Below, piece by piece: positions 8,617-17,184 of a DNA stretch of 64,000 nt (positions are counted from its first letter, which is position 1; every line of letters starts with the position of its first letter). The DNA is from Actinophytocola sp035634895 (GTDB lineage: Bacteria > Actinomycetota > Actinomycetes > Mycobacteriales > Pseudonocardiaceae). Both the position numbers and the translations under genes were made by a program. Below the pieces are notes generated by a model that did no database searches, was not told the origin of the DNA, and worked only from the letters and a program-made list of their open reading frames with translations. The stretch lies in NCBI RefSeq assembly GCF_035634895.1, contig NZ_DASQCC010000210.1, positions 59,812 through 123,811 of the forward strand. Reading direction: 5' to 3'.

Positions 8617-8648
8617 TTGACCTTGGAGCACGGTCCAGGGTTTACCGT
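8617..8648 (+). promoter_or_regulatory. MerR-type promoter with operator dyad, likely leaderless transcript
   Basis: A -35 box TTGACC (8617-8622) and a -10 box TACCGT (8643-8648) are separated by 20 bases, the overlong spacing typical of MerR-family promoters. The spacer holds the dyad ACCTTGGA (8620-8627) / TCCAGGGT (8634-8641), with one mismatch. Transcription would start about 7 bases after the -10 box, on or next to the ATG at 8656, so the mRNA probably has no leader. Confidence 0.75.
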
Positions 8649-8655
8649 CGAGGAC

Positions 8656-9054
8656 ATGCGTGTGGCTGAGCTTGCCGCGGCGGCCGGGGTCGCCCCGGAC
8701 ACCGTGCGGTACTACGAGCGCAGCGGGTTGCTGGCCGCGCCGCCGCGCACCTCCGGCGGTTACCGGGCCTTCCCGCCGTCCGCGGTCGACCGGTTGCGGT
8801 TCATCCAGGGTTGCCAGCGCCTGGGGCTGCGGCTGAAGGAGATCGGGGAGCTGCTGTCGGTGCGGGACACCGGCGAGTGCCCCTGCGAACCGGCGGCTGA
8901 GCTGCTGCGCAGACGCATCGAGGAGATCGACGCCGAGGTGGCCCGCCTGGGTGCGTTGCGGGCCGACCTCGTGCGGATGGTCGACTCGGTGCCGGACGGG
9001 CCGTGCCAGGACCCCGTGCCCGGCACGTCATGGTGCGCACCGGAAGGGAGGTGA
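8656..9054 (+). CDS. MerR-family metal/thiol-sensing transcription regulator
   Basis: A 132-residue regulator. The N-terminal winged helix (MRVAELAAAAGVAPDTVRYYERSG) is followed by GYRAF and a dimerisation coil. Cysteines occur as GECPCEP in the middle and as C-x9-C near the end (PCQDPVPGTSWC), arranged much like the Cys ligands of metal-sensing MerR proteins. Longer upstream starts exist in frame, but the promoter dyad at 8617-8648 places the ATG at 8656 at the transcription start. It probably autoregulates and may control the following micropeptide and the divergent flavoenzyme. The inducer (soft metal, thiol stress or other) is not determinable. Confidence 0.85.
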   Translation: MRVAELAAAAGVAPDTVRYYERSGLLAAPPRTSGGYRAFPPSAVDRLRFIQGCQRLGLRLKEIGELLSVRDTGECPCEPAAELLRRRIEEIDAEVARLGALRADLVRMVDSVPDGPCQDPVPGTSWCAPEGR

Positions 9055-9059
9055 TTCTC

Positions 9060-9095
9060 ATGGGCGACGACTGCTGCGGCACCGACTGCTGCTGA
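9060..9095 (+). CDS. 11-residue cysteine-rich micropeptide (two CC pairs)
   Basis: Five bases after the MerR stop, an ATG preceded by a near-perfect Shine-Dalgarno (GGGAGGTGA, 9046-9054) opens a 12-codon frame encoding MGDDCCGTDCC. Four of 11 residues are Cys in two vicinal pairs, flanked by Asp, a plausible soft-metal chelator. Such a strong ribosome site on so short a frame, inside a metal-sensor-like operon, argues that it is translated. It could be a micro-metallothionein or metal shuttle, or a regulatory leader. It is too short for family assignment. Confidence 0.6.
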   Translation: MGDDCCGTDCC

Positions 9096-9132
9096 GCCGA
9101 CCGACCACCGGCGAGGCGCCCGCCGGTGGCAC

Positions 9133-10125
9133 TTACGGCACGAGTACCGCCGCGCCGGTCACCCGGCCGGCCGCCAGATCGTTCAGTGCCTGGTCAGCGG
9201 CGTTGAGCGGATAGTCCGTCGTGGACACCCGCAGCCGGTGCTCCGCCGCGAGGGACAGGAACTCCCTGGCCTGTGCGCGCGTGTTCGCCGTGACGCTCCG
9301 CAGCTGCCGGTCCTGGAACAGGTGGGTCTGGTAGTTCAGTGGGGGGACATCCGTCAGGTGGATGCCTGCCACCGCCAGTGTGCCGCCGCGGTCGAGGGCC
9401 GCCAGCGCACGCGGCACCAGCGTTCCCGCCGGGGCGAAGATGATCGCCGAGTCCAGTGGTTCCGGCGGCGCCAGAGCCGACGCGGACGCCGCGCCCAACG
9501 ACAGCGCGAGCTCCTGTGCCGCCGGGTTGCGGGTCACCACGTGCACCGTCGCGCCCCGCGCCAGCGCCACCTGCGCCGCCAGGTGCGCGCTCCCGCCGAA
9601 GCCGTACACCCCCAGCCGGCCTCCCTCGGGCACCTCGGCGCGCGACAGCGCGTGGTAGCCGATGATGCCCGCGCACAGCAGCGGCGCCAGCTCGCTGTCG
9701 GTGTAGCCGGTCGGCAGGGGCAGGGCGTACGCGGCCGGCACCACCGCGTGCTCCGCGTAGCCGCCGTCCTCGTCCCACCCCGTGTACCGCGACCAGGGAC
9801 ACAGGTTCTCCCGGCCCCGCACGCAGAACCGGCACGTCCCGCACGTGTGTCGCAGCCACACGATCCCCACCCGGTCGCCGGCCCGGAACTCCCCCGCACC
9901 CGCTACGACCTCGCCCACCACCTCGTGCCCGGGGACCACCCCGGCCCGGTGGACGGGCAGGTCTCCCTCGGCCACGTGAAGATCGGTCCGGCACACGCCG
10001 CACGCACGGACCCGCACCAGCAGCTCGTCCGGCGCGGGCTCGGGTGCCGGCACGTCCCGGAGCGTCAGCGGGCCGGTCGCCGCCGGGCCCGGGCGTTCCA
10101 CTCGCCACGCACGCACCCGACCCAC
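9133..10125 (-). CDS. Zinc-dependent alcohol dehydrogenase (MDR family)
   Basis: A 330-residue medium-chain dehydrogenase. It has the catalytic zinc region ACGVCRTDLHV, GHEVVGEVV, a structural zinc lobe with CGTCRFCVRGRENLC (four Cys), and the Rossmann stretch GVYGFGGSAHLAAQVA. It oxidises primary alcohols or reduces aldehydes with NAD(P). The start is probably GTG at 10125 (MGRVRAW) or the GTG three codons later. The opposite-strand MerR operon is convergent with its 3' end. Regulation of such ADHs by MerR proteins is known elsewhere, but here it is only a possibility. Confidence 0.85.
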   Translation of the reverse strand: MGRVRAWRVERPGPAATGPLTLRDVPAPEPAPDELLVRVRACGVCRTDLHVAEGDLPVHRAGVVPGHEVVGEVVAGAGEFRAGDRVGIVWLRHTCGTCRFCVRGRENLCPWSRYTGWDEDGGYAEHAVVPAAYALPLPTGYTDSELAPLLCAGIIGYHALSRAEVPEGGRLGVYGFGGSAHLAAQVALARGATVHVVTRNPAAQELALSLGAASASALAPPEPLDSAIIFAPAGTLVPRALAALDRGGTLAVAGIHLTDVPPLNYQTHLFQDRQLRSVTANTRAQAREFLSLAAEHRLRVSTTDYPLNAADQALNDLAAGRVTGAAVLVP

Positions 10126-10185
10126 GGTAGGGCAGACCGCCCCGCGACGGAACCTGACGCGACTACGACTCGGCCGAGGAGGCCC

Positions 10186-11805
10186 TCACTTGACGCCGAC
10201 CCGGGCGACGATCGCCGCGGTGTCCACTCCGGACGGCAGGGTGCCGAACGCCACGCCCCAGTCGCCGCCCAGCCGTGAGGCACAGAACGCGTCCGCCACC
10301 GCGGGGTGTCCATTCCGGACCAGCAGCGACCCCTGCAGCACCAACGCCATCCGCTCCACCAGCCGGCGGGCCGACGCCTGGTCCGGGCCAGCCGCCAAAC
10401 GCTTGCGCAGGTCCGCCACCGCCGCGTCCAGCCGTGCGTCGGCGCCGGCCGCCGACCCGAGCTCGGCGAAGAACGCCTCGGTGCCCCCGGAGGCCATGGC
10501 ACGCAACACGTCCAGCGCGGCCACGTTCCCCGAGCCCTCCCAGATCGAGTTCAGCGGCGCGTCCCGGTACAGCCGCGGCAGGACGGACTCCTCGACGTAG
10601 CCGTTGCCGCCCAGGCACTCCAGCGCCTCGTTCGCGTGCGTGGCCGCGCGCTTGCACAACCAGTACTTGCTCACCGCCAGGCCCAGCCGGCGGAACGCGG
10701 CCGCCGACTCGTCGCCGGCGAACGCCGCGTCGGTCGCGGCCGCCAGCCGCATCGCCAGCGTGGTCGCGGCCTCGGACTCGATCGCCAGGTCGGCCAGCAC
10801 GTTGCTCATCAGCGGCTGGTCCACCAGGTAGTCGCCGAACGCCTGGCGGTGCGTCGCGTGGTGCACCGCCTGCACGACGCCGGCCCGCATGCCGGCCGCC
10901 GCCCCGATCACACAGTCCAGGCGGGTCATGTTGACCATCTGGATGATCGTCCGGACGCCGTGGCCCTCCTCGCCGACCAGCCACGCCACCGCCTCGTCGT
11001 ACTCCACCTCCGACGACGCGTTGGACTTGTTGCCCAGCTTGTCCTTCAGGCGCTGCAGGTGCATGCGGTTGCGGGTGCCGTCGGGCAGCACCCGGGGCAG
11101 CAGGAAGCACGACAGGCCACCGGGTGCCTGCGCCAGCACCAGGAACAGGTCACACATCGGCGCCGACGTGAACCACTTGTGGCCGGTGAGCAGGTAGCTG
11201 CCGTCCGGCCGCGGCAGCGCGCGCGTGGTGTTGGCGCGGACGTCCGAGCCGCCCTGCTTCTCGGTCATCGACATGCCGGCCAGCAGGCCACGCTTCGCCG
11301 AGGGCACCCGCAGGCCCGGGTCGTACACCGGCACCGCGAGCAGGGGCTCGTACCGCTCGGCCAGCGCGGGGTCGTGCCGCAGGGCGGGGACCACGGCGTA
11401 GGTCATGGAGACCGGGCAGCCGTGACCGGCCTCGACCTGGGCCCAGGTGTAGAACTTCGCCGCGCGGGCGGTGTGGGCGCCGGGCCGGTCGTCCCGCCAC
11501 GGCGCGGCATGCAGGCCGTGCCGCACCGCGACCGTCATCAGCTCGTGGTAGGACGGGTGGTACTCGACCTCGTCGATACGGTTACCGAAGCGGTCGTGCG
11601 TGCGCAGGACCGGCGGGTAGGCGTTCGCGAGCCGGCCCCACTCCTGGGCCTGGTCGGAACCGGCGAGCTGTCCCAGCTCGTGCAGCTCGGCCTCGGCCCA
11701 GCCTGCGCCGTGCCGGTGCAGACCGTCGAGAAGGGCCGCGTCGGCGGCCACGTCGTGCCCGACGAGCGGAGGGACCTGGTTGGTGACCACATGAGTAGCC
11801 GGCAT
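10186..11805 (-). CDS. aidB: AidB-like acyl-CoA dehydrogenase family protein
   Basis: A 539-residue flavoprotein that matches AidB in length and in its long N-terminal region (VVTNQVPPL, GAGWAE, GRLANAYPPVLRTHDRFGNRIDEVEYHP). This is followed by acyl-CoA dehydrogenase blocks (MSMTEKQGGSDVRANTTRA; HKWFTSAPMCDLFLVLAQ) and a C-terminal half ending in a four-helix bundle. In E. coli AidB is induced by alkylation stress and binds DNA; in actinomycetes the exact role is unclear. The ATG at 11805 is chosen because upstream codons lack family resemblance. It is divergent from a PaaX-like repressor across a 48-base gap, which probably regulates it. Confidence 0.88.
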   Translation of the reverse strand: MPATHVVTNQVPPLVGHDVAADAALLDGLHRHGAGWAEAELHELGQLAGSDQAQEWGRLANAYPPVLRTHDRFGNRIDEVEYHPSYHELMTVAVRHGLHAAPWRDDRPGAHTARAAKFYTWAQVEAGHGCPVSMTYAVVPALRHDPALAERYEPLLAVPVYDPGLRVPSAKRGLLAGMSMTEKQGGSDVRANTTRALPRPDGSYLLTGHKWFTSAPMCDLFLVLAQAPGGLSCFLLPRVLPDGTRNRMHLQRLKDKLGNKSNASSEVEYDEAVAWLVGEEGHGVRTIIQMVNMTRLDCVIGAAAGMRAGVVQAVHHATHRQAFGDYLVDQPLMSNVLADLAIESEAATTLAMRLAAATDAAFAGDESAAAFRRLGLAVSKYWLCKRAATHANEALECLGGNGYVEESVLPRLYRDAPLNSIWEGSGNVAALDVLRAMASGGTEAFFAELGSAAGADARLDAAVADLRKRLAAGPDQASARRLVERMALVLQGSLLVRNGHPAVADAFCASRLGGDWGVAFGTLPSGVDTAAIVARVGVK

Positions 11806-11853
11806 GAGGTCGATGTTACATTTCTTGGACACGCGACACCAGGACGTAAGACG

Positions 11854-12579
11854 ATGATCTTGGGGCTGCGGCCGCTGACCGCCCGCTCGGCGGTGCTCAG
11901 CACGTTGCTCGGCATGCACCCGCCGCGACTGCCGGCGCGCACCCTCGTGCGCGTCGGTGAGCTGTTCGGCATCGCCGAGGGCACCATCCGGGTCGCGCTG
12001 TCCCGGATGGTCGGGGCCGGTGAGCTCACCCAGGTCAACGGCGACTACCAGCTGACCCGCCGGCTGCGGAACCGGCAGGCCCGGCAGGACCAGAGCCGGT
12101 CGCCCTCCACCCGTCCGTGGGCCGGTGACTGGGAGATCGCCGTGGTGACGGCCGCCCGCCGCTCCCCCGCCGAGCGCACCGCGTTCCGCACCGCCATGAC
12201 CGAGCTCCGGCTGGCGGAGCTGCGCGAGGGCACCTGGCTCCGGCCGGCCAACCTCATCCGCGAGCGCCCCACGCTGGTGACCGAGCAGTGCACGTTCCTC
12301 ACCGGCCGGCCCGAGACGCCGGGGATCGCCGAGTCGCTCTGGGACCTGCCCGGCTGGGCCGCGCGGGCCCGCGAGCTGGACGAGGCACTGGACGAGGCCG
12401 CCGACCTGCAGACGACCTACCTGCTCGCGGCCGCGGTGCTCCGCCACTTCCTGGCCGACCCGCTGCTGCCACCGGAGCTCCTGCCGGCCGGCTGGCCCGG
12501 CCCCCACCTGCGTACCCGCTACGAGGAGTACGACGACCGGTTCCAAAAGGTGTTGAGGGCCCACCTGGAAATCGATTAG
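11854..12579 (+). CDS. PaaX-family transcriptional repressor
   Basis: A 241-residue regulator with an N-terminal winged helix (LTARSAVLSTLLGMHPPRLPARTLVRVGELFGIAEGTIRVALSRMVGAGEL) followed by the PaaX central domain (GDWEIAVVT, WLRPANL) and C-terminal domain. PaaX proteins repress aromatic/phenylacetyl-CoA and acyl-CoA catabolic genes and are relieved by CoA thioesters. The divergent AidB-like gene suggests an acyl-CoA ligand. The 48-base intergenic space (11806-11853) must contain both promoters. Confidence 0.87.
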   Translation: MILGLRPLTARSAVLSTLLGMHPPRLPARTLVRVGELFGIAEGTIRVALSRMVGAGELTQVNGDYQLTRRLRNRQARQDQSRSPSTRPWAGDWEIAVVTAARRSPAERTAFRTAMTELRLAELREGTWLRPANLIRERPTLVTEQCTFLTGRPETPGIAESLWDLPGWAARARELDEALDEAADLQTTYLLAAAVLRHFLADPLLPPELLPAGWPGPHLRTRYEEYDDRFQKVLRAHLEID

Positions 12580-12587
12580 CTACCCAC

Positions 12588-13046
12588 ATGCGGATCAGAG
12601 CGGCCCGGCCGGACGAAGCGGCCTTCATCAGCGACCTCGCCGTCCGATCGAAGGCGTACTGGGGCTATGACGACGACTTTCTCGCCGGCAGCCGGATCCA
12701 GCTGGCCGTCCGGCCGGACGAGGTCGCACGGCGCCGGGTGACCGTCGCCGAGCGGGACGGCGTAGTCGTCGGTTTCTACGCGCTGGAGGGCGACCCGCCC
12801 GTCGGCGTGCTCGACCTGATGTTCGTCGACCCCGACCACCTCCGTGCCGGCGTGGGGCGGCAGCTCTTCGCACACGTCGTGGCCACCGCGCGAGCTGCCG
12901 GGCTCACGGCCTTCACCATCGACTCCGACCCGTTCGCCGAGGACTTCTACCTCACAATGGGCGCGATTCGGACGGGCGAGACGCCGTCGCCGGTCCGCGC
13001 CGGCCGAAAACTGCCGCGACTCACGTTCGCCGTGGCCAGCGGTTGA
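12588..13046 (+). CDS. GNAT family N-acetyltransferase
   Basis: A 152-residue GNAT protein. MRIRAARPDEAAFISDLA is a typical first strand and helix, and the acetyl-CoA-binding motif A is DLMFVDPDHLRAGVGRQLF (Q/R-x-x-G-x-G/A variant RAGVGRQL). The substrate is unknown. The ATG at 12588 follows the PaaX stop by 8 bases, so co-transcription with paaX is likely. Confidence 0.82.
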   Translation: MRIRAARPDEAAFISDLAVRSKAYWGYDDDFLAGSRIQLAVRPDEVARRRVTVAERDGVVVGFYALEGDPPVGVLDLMFVDPDHLRAGVGRQLFAHVVATARAAGLTAFTIDSDPFAEDFYLTMGAIRTGETPSPVRAGRKLPRLTFAVASG

Positions 13047-13072
13047 CCTTCGGTTTCGGTACCGTGCAAGCC

Positions 13073-13795
13073 GTGCTCGGACTGCCAGACAACATCACCG
13101 CCCTGTTGTTCGATCTCGACGGTGTCCTCACCGGTACCGCCGCGATCCACCGTGCCGCGTGGAAGGAAACGTTCGACCCGTTGCTCGCCCAGCGCGGCCA
13201 GCAGCCCTTCACCGACGACGACTACAACAACTACGTCGACGGCAGGCCGCGGTTCGACGGCGTCCGGGAGTTCCTGCGCTCACGCGGCATCGACCTGCCC
13301 GAGGCGTCGCCGGACGCGGCTCCCTCCTACGACTCGGTCCAGGGCACCGGCAACCGCAAGAACGCGCGGGTCCAGGAGATCATCGCCGAGCGGGGCGTCG
13401 CGCCCTACGCCGGTTCGCGGCGGTACGTCGAGGCGGCCAAGGAGGCCGGGCTGCGCATCGCGGTCGTCACCTCCTCCGCCAACGCGGTGACCGTGCTCGA
13501 TGCCGCGGACCTGACGAAGTTCGTCGAGGCCCGCATCGACGGCGTGGTGATCGCCGACCGGAAGCTCCACGGCAAGCCGGCGCCCGACTCGTTCCTGGCC
13601 GGCGCCGAGGCGCTGGACACCGCCCCCGCCAACGCGGCCGTCTTCGAGGACGCCCTGTCCGGGGTGCAGGCCGGCAAGGCGGGACACTTCGGGTACGTCG
13701 TCGGCGTCGACCGGGTCGGCCAGGCGGCGGAGCTGACGGCGCACGGCGCGGATGTCGTGGTGGAGGACCTGGCCGAGCTGCTGGAGGAAGCGTGA
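13073..13795 (+). CDS. pgmB: Beta-phosphoglucomutase (HAD superfamily)
   Basis: About 240 residues with HAD motifs: FDLDGVLT (nucleophile and acid/base Asp), VVTSSANA, GKPAPD and FEDALSGVQAG. It interconverts beta-glucose-1-phosphate and glucose-6-phosphate. The open frame extends back to a TTG at 13043 that overlaps the GNAT stop. However, family members begin at the LGLP equivalent, so GTG 13073 (or 13064) is preferred; no good ribosome site helps decide. The GH65 gene follows directly, giving a two-step route from an alpha-linked disaccharide to glucose-6-phosphate. Confidence 0.88.
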   Translation: MLGLPDNITALLFDLDGVLTGTAAIHRAAWKETFDPLLAQRGQQPFTDDDYNNYVDGRPRFDGVREFLRSRGIDLPEASPDAAPSYDSVQGTGNRKNARVQEIIAERGVAPYAGSRRYVEAAKEAGLRIAVVTSSANAVTVLDAADLTKFVEARIDGVVIADRKLHGKPAPDSFLAGAEALDTAPANAAVFEDALSGVQAGKAGHFGYVVGVDRVGQAAELTAHGADVVVEDLAELLEEA

Positions 13796-13877
13796 GCGGC
13801 GCCTGCGGAGCGAACCACGGACACCCGCGCACGAGCGAACCCGGCTCGACGCCCGCGCGGAGCGGGGTGAGCCGGCC

Positions 13878-16238
13878 GTGAAGCACGGGTTTCGGACCGC
13901 GCCCTGGGAGCTGCGGTGGGACACGCTCGACCTCGACGCGCTGGAACGCACCGAGTCGATCTTCGCGCTGTCCAACGGGCACATCGGCATGCGCGGCACG
14001 CTGGAGGAGGGTGAGCCGCGCGTCCTGCCCGGCACCTACCTGAACGGCTTCTACGAGCAGCACCCGCTCCCCTACGCCGAGGCGGGCTACGGCTACCCCG
14101 AGGACGGCCAGACGATCGTCAACGTCACCGACGGGAAAATCATCCGGCTGCTGGTGCAGGACGAGCCGCTGGACATGCGGTACGGCCGGGCCGTCGAGCA
14201 CCACCGCGTGCTCGACTTCCGCTCCGGCACGCTGCGGCGCGACACCGTGTGGGAGTCGCCGACCGGCCGGCGGGTGCGGGTGCGCACCGAGCGGCTCGTG
14301 TCGTTCACCCAGCGCGCGGTCGCCGCGATCCGCTACGAGGTCGAGCCGCTCGACGGCGGCATCCAGCTGGTCCTGCAGTCCGACCTGCTCGCCAACGAGC
14401 CCGTCGAGTCGGCGACCAAGGACCCGCGTGTGGGTGCCGCGCTGGACGCGCCACTGGTCGCCGAGGACGCCACGGGCGGGGAGCTCTACGCGGTGCTCAT
14501 GCACCGGACCCGCCGGTCCAACCTGCGGGTGGCGGCCGCGATGAACCACGAGATCCAGGCCGACGACGGCCTGCAGTGCGACATGCACATCGAGGACGAC
14601 CTGGCCCGGCTCACCGCCGCCGTGGACGTGCCGAGCGGGTCGCGCCTCGTGGTCACCAAGTACATCGGCTACGGCTGGTCGTCGCGCCGGTCCGCGCCCG
14701 CGCTGCGGTCGCAGGTGTCGGCCGCGATGGCCGGCGCCAAGCAGACCGGCTGGCAGGGCCTGCTCGACGAGCAACGCGCGTACCTGGACGACTTCTGGGC
14801 CACCGCCGACGTCGAGATCGATGGCGACGACGAGTTGCAGCAGGCGGTGCGGTTCGCGCTGTTCCACGTGCTGCAGGCCGGGTCCCGCGGCGAGAGCAGG
14901 GCGATCCCGGCGAAGGGCCTGACCGGGCCAGGGTATGACGGGCATTCCTTCTGGGACAGCGAGACGTTCGTGCTGCCGGTGCTGACGTACACGGTCCCGG
15001 AGGCGGCCCGCGACGCGCTGCGATGGCGGCACGCCACCCTGCCGGCGGCCCGCGAGCGCGCCGCGGCGCTGGGGTTGCGGGGCGCCGCGTTCCCGTGGCG
15101 GTCGATCGACGGCGCCGAGTGCTCGGCGTACTGGCCGGCCGGGACCGGGGCGTTCCATGTGTCGGCCGACGTGTCCGACGCGGTCGCCCGGTACCTCGCG
15201 GCGACCGACGACGACGACTTCGAGCGCGAGCACGCGACGGAGATCCTGGTGGAGACCGCGCGGCTGTGGTCGTCGCTGGGGCACCACGACGTGCACGGCG
15301 GGTTCCGGATCGACGGGGTGACCGGACCGGACGAGTACTCGGCGGTCGTGGACAACAACGTGTACACGAACCTGATGGCACAGCGGAACCTGCTCGAGGC
15401 GGCCGCCGTCTGCGAACGGCAGCCCGACGCGGCCTCGTCGTTGGGGGTCACCGCCGACGAGCTCGCGGCCTGGCGGGAAGCCGCGGCGAAGATGGTGCTC
15501 CCGTTCGACAGGATGCTCGGGGTGCACCCGCAGTCGGAGCGGTTCACCGAACACGCGCGGTGGGACTTCGAGGGCACGCCGGCGTCGAACTACCCGTTGC
15601 TGCTGCACTATCCGTACTTCGACCTGTACCGGAAGCAGGTCGTGAAGCAGGCGGACCTCGTGATGGCGATGTACCTGCGGGGCGACGCGTTCACCGCGGA
15701 GCAGAAGGTCCGCAACGTGGACTACTACGAGCCGCTGACCGTGCGGGACTCGTCGTTGTCGGCGTGCGTGCAGGCGGTGATGGCGGCGGAGGTCGGGTAT
15801 CTGGACCTGGCGTACGACTACTTCGCCGAGGCCGCGCTGACCGATCTGCACGACCTGCATGCCAACGTGCGCAACGGTTTGCACATCGCGTCGCTGGCCG
15901 GGGCGTGGATGGTGGCGGTAGCGGGCTTCGGCGGGATGCGGGACCACAACCGGTCACTCACCTTCGCGCCCCGGCTGCCGGCGGCGTTGACGCGGGTCGC
16001 GTTCCGGTTGACCTACCAGGACAGCAGGTTCGCGGTGGAGATCGACCAGGACGGGGCGAGTTACACGTTGCTGGACGGGCCCTCGCTGACCGTGCGACAC
16101 CACGGGGAGGCGGTCGAGCTGACGAAGGGCGCGGCCGAGCGGCGGACGATTCCCTCGCTCGAACCACGGAAGGCCCCCGGACAGCCGAAGGGCCGAGAAC
16201 CACGCCGCCGCACTCCGAAGTTCGCCGACCGCGACTGA
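13878..16238 (+). CDS. Glycoside hydrolase family 65 disaccharide phosphorylase
   Basis: A 786-residue GH65 enzyme. The N-terminal beta-sandwich begins WELRWDTLDLDALERTESIFALSNGHIG. The (alpha/alpha)6 catalytic domain contains GHSFWDSETFVLP and GVTGPDEYSAVVDNN, whose Glu is the general acid. The length fits maltose, trehalose or kojibiose phosphorylases. The adjacent beta-phosphoglucomutase shows that the product is beta-glucose-1-phosphate. Substrate specificity cannot be read off. GTG 13878 (KHGFRTAPWELRW) gives the normal family N-terminus; the preceding Arg-rich codons are out of character. Confidence 0.88.
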   Translation: MKHGFRTAPWELRWDTLDLDALERTESIFALSNGHIGMRGTLEEGEPRVLPGTYLNGFYEQHPLPYAEAGYGYPEDGQTIVNVTDGKIIRLLVQDEPLDMRYGRAVEHHRVLDFRSGTLRRDTVWESPTGRRVRVRTERLVSFTQRAVAAIRYEVEPLDGGIQLVLQSDLLANEPVESATKDPRVGAALDAPLVAEDATGGELYAVLMHRTRRSNLRVAAAMNHEIQADDGLQCDMHIEDDLARLTAAVDVPSGSRLVVTKYIGYGWSSRRSAPALRSQVSAAMAGAKQTGWQGLLDEQRAYLDDFWATADVEIDGDDELQQAVRFALFHVLQAGSRGESRAIPAKGLTGPGYDGHSFWDSETFVLPVLTYTVPEAARDALRWRHATLPAARERAAALGLRGAAFPWRSIDGAECSAYWPAGTGAFHVSADVSDAVARYLAATDDDDFEREHATEILVETARLWSSLGHHDVHGGFRIDGVTGPDEYSAVVDNNVYTNLMAQRNLLEAAAVCERQPDAASSLGVTADELAAWREAAAKMVLPFDRMLGVHPQSERFTEHARWDFEGTPASNYPLLLHYPYFDLYRKQVVKQADLVMAMYLRGDAFTAEQKVRNVDYYEPLTVRDSSLSACVQAVMAAEVGYLDLAYDYFAEAALTDLHDLHANVRNGLHIASLAGAWMVAVAGFGGMRDHNRSLTFAPRLPAALTRVAFRLTYQDSRFAVEIDQDGASYTLLDGPSLTVRHHGEAVELTKGAAERRTIPSLEPRKAPGQPKGREPRRRTPKFADRD

Positions 16239-16588
16239 GGCCGGGCGTCCCACACCGGCAATGCCTGCCGGACCTACCCGCGGGAAACGACTTTGCCGGG
16301 GTCCGGCCTGGGCTCCGGCAAAGTCACGGAACTCGTGGACCAGCGGGCTCACAAAGGCCCGCCTCCGGGTTCTCCCCGGTCCGCTATGGCGGGTTGGCAA
16401 CTCGACTTTGCCGTGGGCCTGGAGGTCCCCGCGGGAGCCGCCGGGAGCCGCCGGGAGCCGCGGGAGCGGCGCGCGGGTCGGCGGAGTGGGCGAGTTCCGC
16501 GCTGGAGGTTTCCGGGGTGTCCTGGAAGGCGTATTCGGGGCGCTTTTCGAAGCCGCCTTCCAGGACGTAGGGAGATCCCGGGTCTTCG
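16239..16588. other. Intergenic region with dispersed repeat and GC-rich micro-repeat
   Basis: No gene is supported here. The block 16320-16396 aligns with 37157-37232 (described separately). Positions 16430-16466 contain three near-copies of GGAGCCGCC. It separates the GH65 gene from the convergent small gene, and no U-rich terminator is obvious. Confidence 0.5.
16320..16396. repeat. Dispersed intergenic repeat, copy 1
   Basis: The approximately 77-base segment matches 37157-37232 along its length (AGTCAC, GG, CGGG, AAGGCCCG, TCTCCCC). It ends in the identical CCGCTATGGCGGGTTG (16381-16396), whose CCGC/GCGG ends can form a small hairpin. Both copies lie downstream of secreted or sugar-active enzyme genes in non-coding DNA. 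The family is not recognised. Confidence 0.65.
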
Positions 16589-16849
16589 TCAGAGAAGAAC
16601 CACTTCCCTGGGGCCGTCTGGTCCGTTCAGAAAGATCTGTTCACCGCGTTCGCGGACGGTGCGGTAGACGAAGTCGCCATAACCGATCAGGCGGCGTAGC
16701 GCCTCGGTGAGAGTCACCCCTTCGTGCTCGATCACCTGTTGTAGGGCACGGACCGTGTCCGGTGAGATGGCGACGTTGATGCGCCTCGGCTCATCAGTGG
16801 TGAGGCGGCCAGGGAGAGCTTCCTCGACGTCCGTGCGGTTACCCAGCAT
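16589..16849 (-). CDS. Small ribbon-helix-helix-like protein, paralogue A
   Basis: An 86-residue protein whose core RINVAISPDTVRALQQVIEHEG, TLTEALRRLIGYGDF has the strand-helix-helix layout of ribbon-helix-helix (Arc/MetJ) DNA-binding proteins and ends REVVLL. It is strongly similar to the protein at 17970-18230. Starts at ATG 16849 or GTG 16855 both fit the AGGAAG ribosome site (16860-16865 on the complement). It is divergent from the small operon at 17032 and may bind the palindromes between them. A role as an antitoxin-like or copy-control regulator is possible, but no toxin is recognised. Confidence 0.65.
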   Translation of the reverse strand: MLGNRTDVEEALPGRLTTDEPRRINVAISPDTVRALQQVIEHEGVTLTEALRRLIGYGDFVYRTVRERGEQIFLNGPDGPREVVLL

Positions 16850-16920
16850 GACCACATCACTTCCTGCCTTGTGAGCTCGTCCAACAAGTCTTACACGTGG
16901 AATACACATAAGCAACAGCA

Positions 16921-16999
16921 TCTAAACACGCTTTAGACATTGTTATTGTGGCTCTCCGGAGTTAAGCTGACACCAGAGAGTGACGTTCGCAATACGAAC
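16921..16999. promoter_or_regulatory. Two perfect palindromes between divergent small genes
   Basis: TCTAAA-CACGC-TTTAGA (16921-16937) and GTTCG-CAATA-CGAAC (16985-16999) are perfect inverted repeats in an AT-richer stretch between the RHH-like gene and the operon at 17032. They are candidate operators for the RHH-like protein. The second resembles an everted LexA box and is not itself a match. Confidence 0.45.
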
Positions 17000-17031
17000 G
17001 CCGTGCTCCGGACCCACGGAGGACGCAGGTC

Positions 17032-17184
17032 ATGAGAGATACCAGGACACCCCGCGACGACGAGCAGCGGCGCGGCCGCGCGTCGGACGACGACTCGCGG
17101 AAGGACACCTGGTATGACGACTGCAAGCGTCAGCCGGTGGACGAGCCGCTCATCGCCACGATTCCGCTGCCGGACGGGCAGTGA
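17032..17184 (+). CDS. 50-residue charged hypothetical protein
   Basis: ATG 17032 is preceded by GGAGGA (17018-17023). The product begins MRDTRTPRDDEQRRGRASDD and is rich in Asp/Arg with a C-terminal EPLIATIPLPDGQ. It resembles no family I know and is probably disordered. Its TGA overlaps the ATG of the following membrane-protein gene (TGATG), so the two are co-translated. Confidence 0.6.
   Translation: MRDTRTPRDDEQRRGRASDDDSRKDTWYDDCKRQPVDEPLIATIPLPDGQ

Noticed and set aside
16985..16999. LexA/SOS box
   Set aside because: The arms are GTTCG...CGAAC, everted relative to the GAAC-N4-GTTC consensus, with a 5-base centre.
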